From contig MNQT01000001.1 in assembly GCA_001915575.1 (NCBI GenBank), forward strand, positions 1 through 26,128: a DNA stretch of 26,128 nucleotides, read 5' to 3'. The stretch comes from Bacteroides sp. CAG:1060_57_27 (GTDB taxonomy: Bacteria > Bacteroidota > Bacteroidia > Bacteroidales > UBA932). The position numbers and the translations under genes were made by a program. Under the pieces are notes generated by a model that worked only from the letters and a program-made list of their open reading frames with translations, had not been told where the DNA came from and ran no database searches. Shown here piece after piece: positions 7,033-13,957 of the stretch. Position 1 is the stretch's first letter. Each line of letters starts with the position of its first letter.

Positions 7033-8526
7033 ATGGAAAAATCAAAGATCAACGCACAGATCGAACGGTTCAGGAAGGGATTCCCCTACCTCGACATCGT
7101 CGCACCCGCAACTCCCGGGAAGGGAATCGAAGTGCTGGACGGGGAAAAGGCCCGGGAAGCTGCCGAGTACGCCGACACCGCCGAAGTAAGGGGCAAATGC
7201 AAGTTCGTTCCGGCATCGGGAGCCGCATCCAGGATGTTCAAGGACATATTCGCAGGCCTTGATACGCCCAACGATTCCGTACGCAGGCTGGCGGAGAACC
7301 TGGAAAAATTCGCGTTCTACTCCCCCGAAACCTTCGGAAGCGCCCCGCACGACCCCTGCACGACCGCCCGCAGGCTCCTCACCGACGAGGGGCTCGGATA
7401 TGGCAGCAAACCCAAGGGAGTGCTGAAGTTCCACAGGTACCCCGACGAGGTGCGCACCGCCCTCGCCGAGCATCTCGTCGAAGGACAGGCCTACATGCGC
7501 AATCCCGACGGGAGCGTGAACCTCGTGATAACTATCTCCCCCGAGCACAGACAGCTCTTCGAGCAGGCGGTAGCCGAGGTCAGGGACGAATATGAAAGGC
7601 GCTACGGCGTGAAGTACGACATACGCTTCACCTACCAGAGCAAGGACACCGACACCATAGCGGTCGACACCGACAACCGACCCTTCCTCAAGGAGGACGG
7701 CACGGTGCTCACCCGTCCCGCCGGGCACGGCGCGCTCATCTACAACCTCGACGGGCTCGACTCCGAGCTGGTGTCCATAAAGAACATAGACAATGTCTGC
7801 GTCGAAAGGATGCAGCCGGTCACATACCACTGGAAGAAGGTCCTCATGGGACGGGCGCTGCAGCTGCGCGACAGGATACGCGGATACATCTACGCGTTCG
7901 ACCAGCTGACCGCCGCGCGCAAGGACACCGGCATGGTCTACATCCCCGGCACGGTGATGAACCTCGACGACCCCTTCGCCACTCCCGAGTGCCAGAGCCT
8001 CTGCAACGAGATAGAGGCCTTCCTCAGGGACGAGCTGTGCATAGAGATGCCCGAGGCCAAGGACTGCCGCGACAGGGCTGAGAGGCTGCGCGCAAAGCTC
8101 GACAGGCCCATACGCGTGTGCGGAATGGTAAAGAACGAGGGAGAACCCGGAGGCGGACCGTTCATCGTGCGCGACAAGGACGGCGCAACCTCGCTGCAGA
8201 TACTCGAGGGGGCGCAGATAGATCCCGGCAACCCCCATGCGGTGGAGGCGCTGCACTCCGCGACCCATTTCAATCCGGTCGACCTCGTATGCTGCCTGCT
8301 CGACAGCGAGGGCAGGAAGTTCGACCTGCTGAAGCATGTAGACGAAGACACGGGGCTCATCAGCTCCAAGAGCTACCACGGCCGCGAGCTCAAGGCCCTC
8401 GAGCTCCCCGGACTCTGGAACGGCTCCATGTCGGACTGGAACACCCTCTTCGTAGAGGTTCCGATAGAGACATTCAATCCCGTCAAGGTCGTGCTCGACC
8501 TGCTCAGGCCTGCACATCAGGCATAG
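7033..8526 (+). CDS. DUF4301 family protein, nucleotidyltransferase-like
   Basis: 497 aa. The whole protein fits DUF4301, a family of unknown function found mainly in Bacteroidota. The N-terminal half has KFVPASGAASRMFK (57-70), similar in place and form to the glycine-rich substrate loop of sugar-nucleotide pyrophosphorylases; further on are RPAGHGALIYNLDGL (228-242) and SIKNIDNV (248-255), which look like the PGGHG and N-x-DN motifs of UDP-sugar pyrophosphorylases. The rest is not recognisable. A GT-A fold acting on a nucleotide sugar is therefore my inference, not an established role. It has its own leader after pdxB (46 bases) and ends before a hairpin and a repeat-rich gap. Confidence 0.88.
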   Translation: MEKSKINAQIERFRKGFPYLDIVAPATPGKGIEVLDGEKAREAAEYADTAEVRGKCKFVPASGAASRMFKDIFAGLDTPNDSVRRLAENLEKFAFYSPETFGSAPHDPCTTARRLLTDEGLGYGSKPKGVLKFHRYPDEVRTALAEHLVEGQAYMRNPDGSVNLVITISPEHRQLFEQAVAEVRDEYERRYGVKYDIRFTYQSKDTDTIAVDTDNRPFLKEDGTVLTRPAGHGALIYNLDGLDSELVSIKNIDNVCVERMQPVTYHWKKVLMGRALQLRDRIRGYIYAFDQLTAARKDTGMVYIPGTVMNLDDPFATPECQSLCNEIEAFLRDELCIEMPEAKDCRDRAERLRAKLDRPIRVCGMVKNEGEPGGGPFIVRDKDGATSLQILEGAQIDPGNPHAVEALHSATHFNPVDLVCCLLDSEGRKFDLLKHVDEDTGLISSKSYHGRELKALELPGLWNGSMSDWNTLFVEVPIETFNPVKVVLDLLRPAHQA

Positions 8527-8536
8527 GGGCCGCCTC

Positions 8537-8556
8537 CGGGAAGGGTGCCTTTCCCG
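8537..8556 (+). terminator. Probable terminator hairpin after DUF4301
   Basis: CGGGAAGG (8537-8544) pairs with CCTTTCCCG (8548-8556), 8 bp including one G:T and a 4-nt loop. It sits inside a wider pairing of TAGGGGC (8524-8530) with GCCCCTA (8576-8582). There is no T-tract, so it may need other factors. Confidence 0.4.
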
Positions 8557-8586
8557 ACGCCCGGCCCGCAATGTCGCCCCTACGGA

Positions 8587-8606
8587 CCCGCAACACGCGT
8601 TTCCGC
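8587..8606 (+). repeat. 20-bp exact copy of mmdA 3'-end sequence
   Basis: CCCGCAACACGCGTTTCCGC here is identical to 10291-10310 inside mmdA, where it encodes PRNTRFR near the C-terminus. Bases directly outside the 20 differ. This copy lies in the gap upstream of the mmd operon. Confidence 0.85.
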
Positions 8607-8633
8607 TTATTCCGCTACGGAAGCAATGCAGAT

Positions 8634-8706
8634 TGCCTGATGTCATATGCCTCCGGGAGACTGTTCTCTAGGGTTTATGTCTCCCGGAGGTATATAGCAT
8701 CAGGCA
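8634..8706 (+). repeat. Conserved-loop hairpin element, copy 1
   Basis: Arms 8634-8661 and 8679-8706 form a 28-bp stem with one C:A mismatch and two G:T pairs, closing a 17-nt loop TGTTCTCTAGGGTTTAT (8662-8678). The loop, the loop-closing GGGAGAC/GTCTCCC and the overall dimensions match the element at 12501-12573, which lies in the opposite orientation. Related flank blocks also occur: TACGGACC (8581-8588), ACGGAA (8617-8622) and ATGCAGA (8626-8632). It sits between DUF4301 and the mmdA promoter. No T-tract. Confidence 0.85.
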
Positions 8707-8746
8707 GAATATAAGACCGCCTGCCATAAGTGGCGAGAACATTGCG

Positions 8747-8785
8747 GACAGGCGTAGAATTTTCCACATATTATTAGTATCTTTG
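8747..8785 (+). promoter_or_regulatory. mmd operon promoter with upstream box
   Basis: TATCTTTG (8778-8785) matches the -7 element TAnnTTTG; the mmdA ATG is 40 bases on. No TTTG is present at the -33 place; instead GACAGGCGTAGAA (8747-8759) lies there, and nearly the same 13 bases precede the V-ATPase operon (12642-12654). A protein-dependent promoter is possible. Confidence 0.6.
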
Positions 8786-8825
8786 CGCGATTTGTACCCA
8801 AAAAACCGTAAGTGCAGAAATCATT

Positions 8826-10388
8826 ATGAGCATACAACAGGAAAAAATCAAGGAACTGGTCGAGCGCAGGGCCTCCGCCAGACTCGGCGGCGGACAGAAG
8901 CGCATCGACGCCCAGCATTCTAAGGGAAAGCTCACCGCGAGGGAAAGGCTCGCACTGCTGCTTGACGAGGGCAGTTTCGAGGAGTTCGACATGTTCGTGC
9001 AGCACCGCTGCACGGACTTCGGCATGGACGCCAGCCATACCGACGGAGACGGCGTAGTGACCGGCCGCGGAACTGTCGGCGGGCGCGAGGTGTTCGTCTT
9101 CGCCCAGGACTTCACGGTCAACGGCGGCTCGCTGTCGAAGACCATGTCGGAGAAGATATGCAAGGTAATGGACATGGCTGTCAACGCCGGAGCCCCGATA
9201 ATCGGGCTCAACGATTCCGGCGGTGCCCGTATCCAGGAAGGTATCGACGCACTCGCAGGCTACGGAGAGATCTTCGAGCGCAACATACTCGCCAGCGGCG
9301 TGGTTCCGCAGATAAGCGGAATCTTCGGCCCCTGCGCGGGCGGCGCGGTCTACTCCCCCGCCCTGACCGACTTCACCCTGATGATCGAGAACACCTCGTA
9401 CATGTTCCTGACCGGACCCTCGGTGGTCAAGTCGGTGACCGGAGAGGTCGTGGACCAGGAGCAGCTCGGAGGCGCATCCGTACATACCACCAAGTCCGGA
9501 GTCGCACAGCTCGGCGCGAAGGATGAGAAAGAGGGCATAGAGACTATCAAGAAGCTTCTCGGCTTCCTGCCCCAGAACAACCTCGGCACCGCTCCCGCAA
9601 GGCCCACTGCCGACCCCGTCGGCCGCACGGACGACGCCCTCAACGATATCATCCCCGACAATCCCAACAAGGCCTACGACATGTACGGCGTCATCGGCAG
9701 CATAGTCGACGACGGCGAGTTCTTCGAGATACACAAGGACTTCGCCAAGAACATCATAGTCGGTTTCGCCCACATGGGAGGACGCAGCGTGGGAATAGTC
9801 GCCAACCAGCCGAGGGTGCTCGCCGGCTGCCTCGACATCAACGCATCGCGCAAGGCATCGCGCTTCGTCAGGTTCTGCGACGCATTCAACATTCCCCTCG
9901 TGACCCTGGTCGACGTGCCCGGCTTCCTCTGCGGCACGCATCAGGAGTACGGTGCGATAATCTCCAACGGAGCCAAGCTGCTCTACGCCTACGGCGAGGC
10001 CACCGTGCCCAAGGTGACGGTGACGCTCAGGAAGAGCTATGGCGGAGCCCATATAGTCATGAGCTGCAAGCAGCTCAGGGGCGATGTCAACTACGCGTGG
10101 CCTTCTGCCAACTTCGCGGTCATGGGAGCCGAAGGCGCCGTCGGAATCATCTACGGCAAGGAACTCAAGGCCGAGGAGGATCCCGAGAGGAAGGCAGCCC
10201 TTGCGGAGCAGAAGAAGAAGGAATACGACAACCTCTTCTGCAACCCCTACCAGGCCGCCAAGAAAGGATATATCGAAGACATCATCGAACCCCGCAACAC
10301 GCGTTTCCGCGTGATACGCGCCCTCGAGAGTCTGAGCAACAAACGTCAGGTAATTCCAGCAAAGAAACATGACAACCTTCCTTTATAG
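8826..10388 (+). CDS. mmdA: Methylmalonyl-CoA decarboxylase alpha (carboxyltransferase) subunit
   Basis: 520 aa, normal length. The carboxyltransferase moves the carboxyl group of methylmalonyl-CoA to biotin on the carrier subunit, in the succinate-to-propionate route. Typical features: N-terminal [19 protein letters not shown] (about 38-56), the acyl-CoA oxyanion region [13 protein letters not shown] (128-140), the C-terminal second half with [17 protein letters not shown] and [19 protein letters not shown], and [10 protein letters not shown]. Such proteins can also serve propionyl-CoA carboxylase, but the OadG-like and beta subunits directly downstream and absence of a biotin carboxylase gene favour the Na+-pumping decarboxylase. 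It overlaps the next gene by 20 bases. A 20-bp stretch near its 3' end is repeated upstream of the operon. Confidence 0.95.
   Translation: MSIQQEKIKELVERRASARLGGGQKRIDAQHSKGKLTARERLALLLDEGSFEEFDMFVQHRCTDFGMDASHTDGDGVVTGRGTVGGREVFVFAQDFTVNGGSLSKTMSEKICKVMDMAVNAGAPIIGLNDSGGARIQEGIDALAGYGEIFERNILASGVVPQISGIFGPCAGGAVYSPALTDFTLMIENTSYMFLTGPSVVKSVTGEVVDQEQLGGASVHTTKSGVAQLGAKDEKEGIETIKKLLGFLPQNNLGTAPARPTADPVGRTDDALNDIIPDNPNKAYDMYGVIGSIVDDGEFFEIHKDFAKNIIVGFAHMGGRSVGIVANQPRVLAGCLDINASRKASRFVRFCDAFNIPLVTLVDVPGFLCGTHQEYGAIISNGAKLLYAYGEATVPKVTVTLRKSYGGAHIVMSCKQLRGDVNYAWPSANFAVMGAEGAVGIIYGKELKAEEDPERKAALAEQKKKEYDNLFCNPYQAAKKGYIEDIIEPRNTRFRVIRALESLSNKRQVIPAKKHDNLPL
10291..10310 (+). repeat. 20-bp repeat inside mmdA
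   Basis: Second copy of the 20-bp sequence at 8587-8606, here coding for PRNTRFR in the conserved C-terminal part of the carboxyltransferase. Confidence 0.85.
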
Positions 10389-10779
10389 CATCCTCACGGC
10401 CGGCGGCGACAGGATGGCCCAGGTCGATCCACACGGCTGGACGCTGACGCTCATCAGCGTGAGCGTGGTGTTCATCGCCCTTGTAATCCTCTACTTCCTG
10501 TACAGCCTCTCCGGAAGCATCTTTTCGGGCAAGTTCGGCAGGAAGTCCGGATCCGGGAAGGGAGGAGAAAGAATGGACGAGGTGGCGGCCGCGATCGCCC
10601 TCGCACTCTCCGACGCAGGGAACGACGGCGAGACTGCCGCAGCGATAGCCGTGGCGCTCGACCTCTATCTCGACGGCGGCGTGCACGACCAGGAGCCCGG
10701 TTTCATCACGATCAGGAGCGAAGAAGGCTCGGCATGGGGCCAGAAACAGTTCAACTTCAGAAAAAATCCCAAACAATGA
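10369..10779 (+). CDS. OadG-like (delta) subunit of the Na+-pumping decarboxylase
   Basis: 136 aa. Residues 25-47 form one membrane helix ([22 protein letters not shown]), followed by a basic stretch and a soluble helical domain ([33 protein letters not shown]) and a tail rich in charged residues. This matches the OadG/MmdD subunit, which holds the alpha subunit to the membrane-embedded beta subunit. The ATG at 10369 lies within the end of mmdA (20-base overlap); Met16 (MAQVDPHGW) is a possible shorter start. The stop overlaps the biotin carrier start as ATGA. Assignment rests on shape and operon position as much as on sequence. Confidence 0.85.
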   Translation: MTTFLYSILTAGGDRMAQVDPHGWTLTLISVSVVFIALVILYFLYSLSGSIFSGKFGRKSGSGKGGERMDEVAAAIALALSDAGNDGETAAAIAVALDLYLDGGVHDQEPGFITIRSEEGSAWGQKQFNFRKNPKQ

Positions 10780-11228
10780 AAGAATACAAGTTTACTATCA
10801 ACGGCAGGCAGTATAATGTCGCCGTAAACGGCGTGGAAGGAAAGAACGCCGACGTAACCGTGAACGGAGTCCCGTACAAGGTAGAGCTCGAAGGCGGAAG
10901 CGCCCCTGCACCCGCACCTGCAGCGGCCCCGGCTGCAACGCAGGCACCCGCCCCTGCAGCCCAGGCAGCCCCTGCACCCGCGGCTCCCGCAACTGCCCCC
11001 GCAGCCTCAGGCAAGGGCAAGGACATCGTGACTCCCCTTCCCGGCGTCATCATCAGCATAGACGTCAAGGAAGGCAGCAGCGTCAAGCGCGGCCAGAAGG
11101 TGGCCGTACTCGAGGCGATGAAAATGGAGAACGACATACTCGCAGACTGCGACGGTGTCGTCACCGCAATCCATGTAGCCAAGGGTGACACAGTAGAGGA
11201 AGATGCCAAAATCGTGACCCTGGGCTGA
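10776..11228 (+). CDS. Biotin carboxyl carrier (gamma) subunit of methylmalonyl-CoA decarboxylase
   Basis: 150 aa from the ATG at 10776, which overlaps the previous stop as ATGA; the open frame upstream of it is a shadow. Residues 1-40 ([20 protein letters not shown]...) are the N-terminal domain that docks to the complex, 41-77 are an Ala/Pro-rich swinging linker, and 78-150 are the biotinyl domain with VLEAMKMEND; Lys116 is the biotin site. The carrier takes CO2 from the alpha subunit and hands it to the beta subunit for decarboxylation. It joins the beta gene by a one-base overlap (TGATG). Confidence 0.95.
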   Translation: MKEYKFTINGRQYNVAVNGVEGKNADVTVNGVPYKVELEGGSAPAPAPAAAPAATQAPAPAAQAAPAPAAPATAPAASGKGKDIVTPLPGVIISIDVKEGSSVKRGQKVAVLEAMKMENDILADCDGVVTAIHVAKGDTVEEDAKIVTLG

Positions 11229-12370
11229 TGGAAACCGTACTAGACAGCCTGTCACAGTTCTGGCAGTTCACCGGCTTCGCAAACTGCACCTGGCAGCATC
11301 TGGTGATGATCGCCGTGGGTCTGGTGTTCATTACGCTCGGAATAGCCAAGAAATGGGAACCCCTGCTGCTCGTGCCGATCGGGTTCGGTATGATAGTGGG
11401 CAACATCCCGGTATTCCCCGGCCTGCAGGTCAGCCTTTACGAAGAAGGTTCCGTACTCAACATACTCTATCAGGGCGTGCGCCAGGGCTGGTATCCGCCG
11501 CTGATTTTCCTCGGCATAGGCGCGATGACCGACTTTTCGGCACTTATCTCGCAGCCGAGGCTGATACTCATAGGCGCTGCAGCCCAAATGGGAATATTCG
11601 GAGCGTACCTGCTCGCCCTCACCATGGGATTCCTTCCCAACGAGGCGGGAGCTATAGGAATCATCGGAGGAGCCGACGGCCCCACCGCCATATTCCTCAG
11701 CTCGAAGCTGGCTCCCGAACTCATGGGTGCGATCGCGGTGTCGGCCTATTCATACATGGCCCTCGTCCCGGTCATCCAGAAGCCTATAATGCTCGCACTG
11801 ACCACAAAGAAAGAAAGGCTCATCAGAATGAACAAGCCCCGCACGGTAAGCCAGAGGGAGAAGATACTCTTCCCCATCATAGGCTTCATCTGCACGGCTT
11901 TCATAGTGCCTTCGGGACTTCCGCTGCTCGGAATGCTCTTCTTCGGCAACCTGCTTAAGGAAAGCGGCGTGACCAAGCGCCTCGCGACCACCGCAGGCGG
12001 ACCGCTCATCGACGTCGTGACCACCCTCATCGGACTCACCGTCGGAGCCTCCACCCAGGCCGACGTATTCGTGAGCAGCACTTCGATGAAGATCTTCCTG
12101 CTCGGACTGATCTCGTTCGTAATAGCCACGGCATCCGGCGTGCTGTTCGTGAAGCTGATGAATCTCTTCCTCCCCCAGGGGAGGAAAATCAATCCTCTGA
12201 TAGGAAACGCGGGAGTTTCAGCAGTGCCCGACTCGGCGAGGGTCTCCGAAATGGTAGGACTTGAAGCCGATCCGAAGAACCACCTGCTGATGCACGCCAT
12301 GGCGCCCAACGTGGCCGGAGTCATAGGCTCCGCCGTGGCTGCCGGAATACTTCTCGGATTCCTCGGATAG
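11228..12370 (+). CDS. Na+-translocating decarboxylase beta subunit
   Basis: 380 aa, with about ten membrane helices. The beta subunit decarboxylates carboxybiotin and couples this to Na+ export across the inner membrane. Conserved marks: IIGGADGPTAIF (145-156), where Asp150 corresponds to the Na+/catalytic aspartate of OadB, TTAGGPLIDVVTTLIGLTVGASTQADVF around 260-290 and a C-terminal HAMAPNVAGVIGSAVAAGILL. It is the last gene of the four-gene unit and is followed by a strong hairpin terminator 27 bases past the stop. Names gcdB, oadB and mmdB are all used for this family; the substrate is fixed by the alpha subunit. Confidence 0.95.
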   Translation: METVLDSLSQFWQFTGFANCTWQHLVMIAVGLVFITLGIAKKWEPLLLVPIGFGMIVGNIPVFPGLQVSLYEEGSVLNILYQGVRQGWYPPLIFLGIGAMTDFSALISQPRLILIGAAAQMGIFGAYLLALTMGFLPNEAGAIGIIGGADGPTAIFLSSKLAPELMGAIAVSAYSYMALVPVIQKPIMLALTTKKERLIRMNKPRTVSQREKILFPIIGFICTAFIVPSGLPLLGMLFFGNLLKESGVTKRLATTAGGPLIDVVTTLIGLTVGASTQADVFVSSTSMKIFLLGLISFVIATASGVLFVKLMNLFLPQGRKINPLIGNAGVSAVPDSARVSEMVGLEADPKNHLLMHAMAPNVAGVIGSAVAAGILLGFLG

Positions 12371-12397
12371 TAACACGAACAGACTTATCTACCGCAC

Positions 12398-12430
12398 AAG
12401 GGGACGGCTGTATGCAACGGCCGTCCCCTT
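12398..12430 (+). terminator. Terminator of the mmd operon
   Basis: AAGGGGACGGCTG (12398-12410) pairs with 12418-12430, 13 bp with one G:T, around a 7-nt loop TATGCAA. The second arm ends CCCCTTTGT, a short T-rich run. It lies 27 bases past the stop of the beta subunit gene. Confidence 0.8.
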
Positions 12431-12500
12431 TGTCCCGTATATGTCAAATGCCTGTCAGCACCGTATCCTGCCTGTAGTATTACGAATGTGCTTTCATGTT

Positions 12501-12573
12501 TTGTACTGTGCATGTGCCCTCGGGAGACATAAACCCCGGAGAACAGTCTCCCGAGGGCACATGCACAGTACAA
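12501..12573 (-). repeat. Conserved-loop hairpin element, copy 2 (inverted)
   Basis: Arms 12501-12528 and 12546-12573 form a perfect 28-bp stem around a 17-nt loop (12529-12545). On the minus strand the loop reads TGTTCTCCGGGGTTTAT, 15 of 17 bases like copy 1. Outer stem bases differ widely from copy 1 but still pair, so pairing has been kept while sequence drifted. Flank blocks TCTGCAT (12581-12587), TTCCGT (12588-12593) and GGTCCGTA (12607-12614) are the inverted equivalents of those beside copy 1. Confidence 0.88.
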
Positions 12574-12641
12574 TCTACGGTCTGCATTTCCGTCATATGG
12601 CAGGCTGGTCCGTAATGTAAAGGCAGGCGGGATACGACGCC

Positions 12642-12677
12642 GACAGGCATAGAAAATTTCATCAAATATTGTATTTG
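12642..12677 (+). promoter_or_regulatory. Probable V-ATPase operon promoter with shared box
   Basis: GACAGGCATAGAA (12642-12654) differs from the mmd box at one base of 13. TGTATTTG (12670-12677) is a one-mismatch -7 element at a similar distance (28 versus 31 bases). The leader to the atpE ATG would be about 55 bases. The exact start site is uncertain since other near-matches (TAACTTAG at 12692) exist. Confidence 0.45.
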
Positions 12678-12736
12678 GATTGAATTTTGATTAACTTAGT
12701 CGAGATTACACACATTAGGACTAATTACCAAAAGAT

Positions 12737-13342
12737 ATGCCCGATAAATTGCAGGAACTAACGGACAGACTGTATAACGAAGGTCTGTCCAAAGGCAGGG
12801 AAGAAGGAGAAATTCTTCTCGCAAAAGCCAGGAAGGAAGCCGACGAGATAGTATCGAAGGCAAAATCGGAAGCCGAAGAAATAGTATCTTCCGCGAGGAA
12901 GAGCGCCTCGGAGCTCAAGAGCAAGGCGGAGTCAGACATAAAGATGGCATCCGCCCAGAGCCTGCAGGCCACGAGACAGGACATCGAGAACCTGCTCGTG
13001 AAGTCCGTCGTGGACGCCAAGGCAGACAAGGCCCTCAAGGATCCGGATTTCATAAAGGAGATTATCAGGTCCGTAGCCGGGAAGTTCTCGGCCAGCGAAG
13101 GAGTGGAGATAAGCCTGCTGCTGCCCGCATCCATGAAGAAAGACCTCGAGGACTGGGTGAAGGGAGAGCTCTCCAAGACCCTGTCAAAGGGAGTAAAGGC
13201 CGAATTCAGCAAGAAGATCGCCGGAGGATTCTCCATAGGGCCCAAGGACGGCAGCTGGTTCATCGACCTGAGCGACGACACATTCAAATCCCTGATCGCC
13301 GAATACCTGAGGCCCGTGACCCGGAAGCTTCTCTTCGGATAG
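12737..13342 (+). CDS. V-type ATPase subunit E
   Basis: 201 aa. Residues 1-110 are a long charged coiled coil (KGREEGEILLAKARKEADEIVSKAKSEAEEIVSSARKSAS...), forming the peripheral stalk, followed by a globular C-terminal domain (about 120-201) with GVKAEFSKKIAGGFSIGPKDGSWFIDLSDD, typical of subunit E, which contacts the catalytic head. It is the first gene of the seven-gene operon. A separate subunit G, the usual stalk partner, is not seen in this operon. Confidence 0.88.
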   Translation: MPDKLQELTDRLYNEGLSKGREEGEILLAKARKEADEIVSKAKSEAEEIVSSARKSASELKSKAESDIKMASAQSLQATRQDIENLLVKSVVDAKADKALKDPDFIKEIIRSVAGKFSASEGVEISLLLPASMKKDLEDWVKGELSKTLSKGVKAEFSKKIAGGFSIGPKDGSWFIDLSDDTFKSLIAEYLRPVTRKLLFG

Positions 13343-13354
13343 CGTCCAGAGGGA

Positions 13355-13957
13355 ATGAACAACTACGAATACATAATCGCCGGCCTGCCGTTGCTCAAGG
13401 CCTCGGACCGCTCGCACGTGGACGCGGACGGGATACTGTCCGAAATCCGTTCGCAGCTGTCCGCTTCCGACTGCCGCCTGCTCGACAGGCTGCTCTCGGG
13501 ATACGATCCTGAAAAGCTCGACGCGGACTTCTACTCCTCGATGCTCAGGGAACGCAACCGCTTCCTGAGGGAGTTCTTCCTGTACGACCTCTGCCTGCGC
13601 AATGTCAAGACCGAATATCTCAACAGGTCGCTCGGCAGGGCCGCAGGCACGGACTGCATAATGCTTCCGGAACTGGAAGAATATGAGTTCGTCGGACGCG
13701 ATGCGGCCGAAGCCGTACTGTCGGGCAGCGACATAATACGCCGCGAACGCGGACTCGACGACCTTATGTGGGACGAGATAGACCGCATCAACGAAATGGA
13801 GGTCTTCAGCATGGACGTCATACTCGGCTTCACCGCAAAGCTGAAGATAGTCGACCGCTGGAACAGGCTCGACCCCGAAAGCGGAGCGCAACTCTTCCGC
13901 AGGCTCGTCGCCCAGATCAGATCCACCTACGACAATAAAAAGCAAAACATGATATGA
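13355..13957 (+). CDS. DUF2764 protein, presumed V-ATPase subunit C equivalent
   Basis: 200 aa, starting MNNYEYIIAGLPLL, the usual beginning of DUF2764. The protein is helical and charged, without membrane segments. It sits between E and A where other V-ATPase operons carry subunit C (and F), and its 3' end overlaps atpA by 4 bases (ATGA). The family is known from V-ATPase operons of Bacteroidota and relatives; a role linking the central rotor to the membrane ring is inferred from position and size, as helical subunit C folds are poorly conserved. Confidence 0.85.
   Translation: MNNYEYIIAGLPLLKASDRSHVDADGILSEIRSQLSASDCRLLDRLLSGYDPEKLDADFYSSMLRERNRFLREFFLYDLCLRNVKTEYLNRSLGRAAGTDCIMLPELEEYEFVGRDAAEAVLSGSDIIRRERGLDDLMWDEIDRINEMEVFSMDVILGFTAKLKIVDRWNRLDPESGAQLFRRLVAQIRSTYDNKKQNMI

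Larger units (their letters stand above)
12371..12736. other. Gap between the mmd and V-ATPase operons
   Basis: 366 bases without a gene. It holds the mmd terminator (12398-12430), the second conserved-loop hairpin (12501-12573) with its flank blocks up to about 12614, a box shared with the mmd promoter (12642-12654) and an AT-rich promoter and leader for atpE. Confidence 0.8.

Noticed and set aside
8700..10370. 556-codon minus-strand open frame over mmdA
   Set aside because: Antisense of a highly conserved gene and runs into the intergenic hairpin region.
8634..12573. Invertible or composite-transposon reading of the mmd segment flanked by the two hairpins
   Set aside because: No recombinase or transposase gene lies inside, no target-site duplications were found, and each hairpin is itself palindromic; kept only as a remote option.
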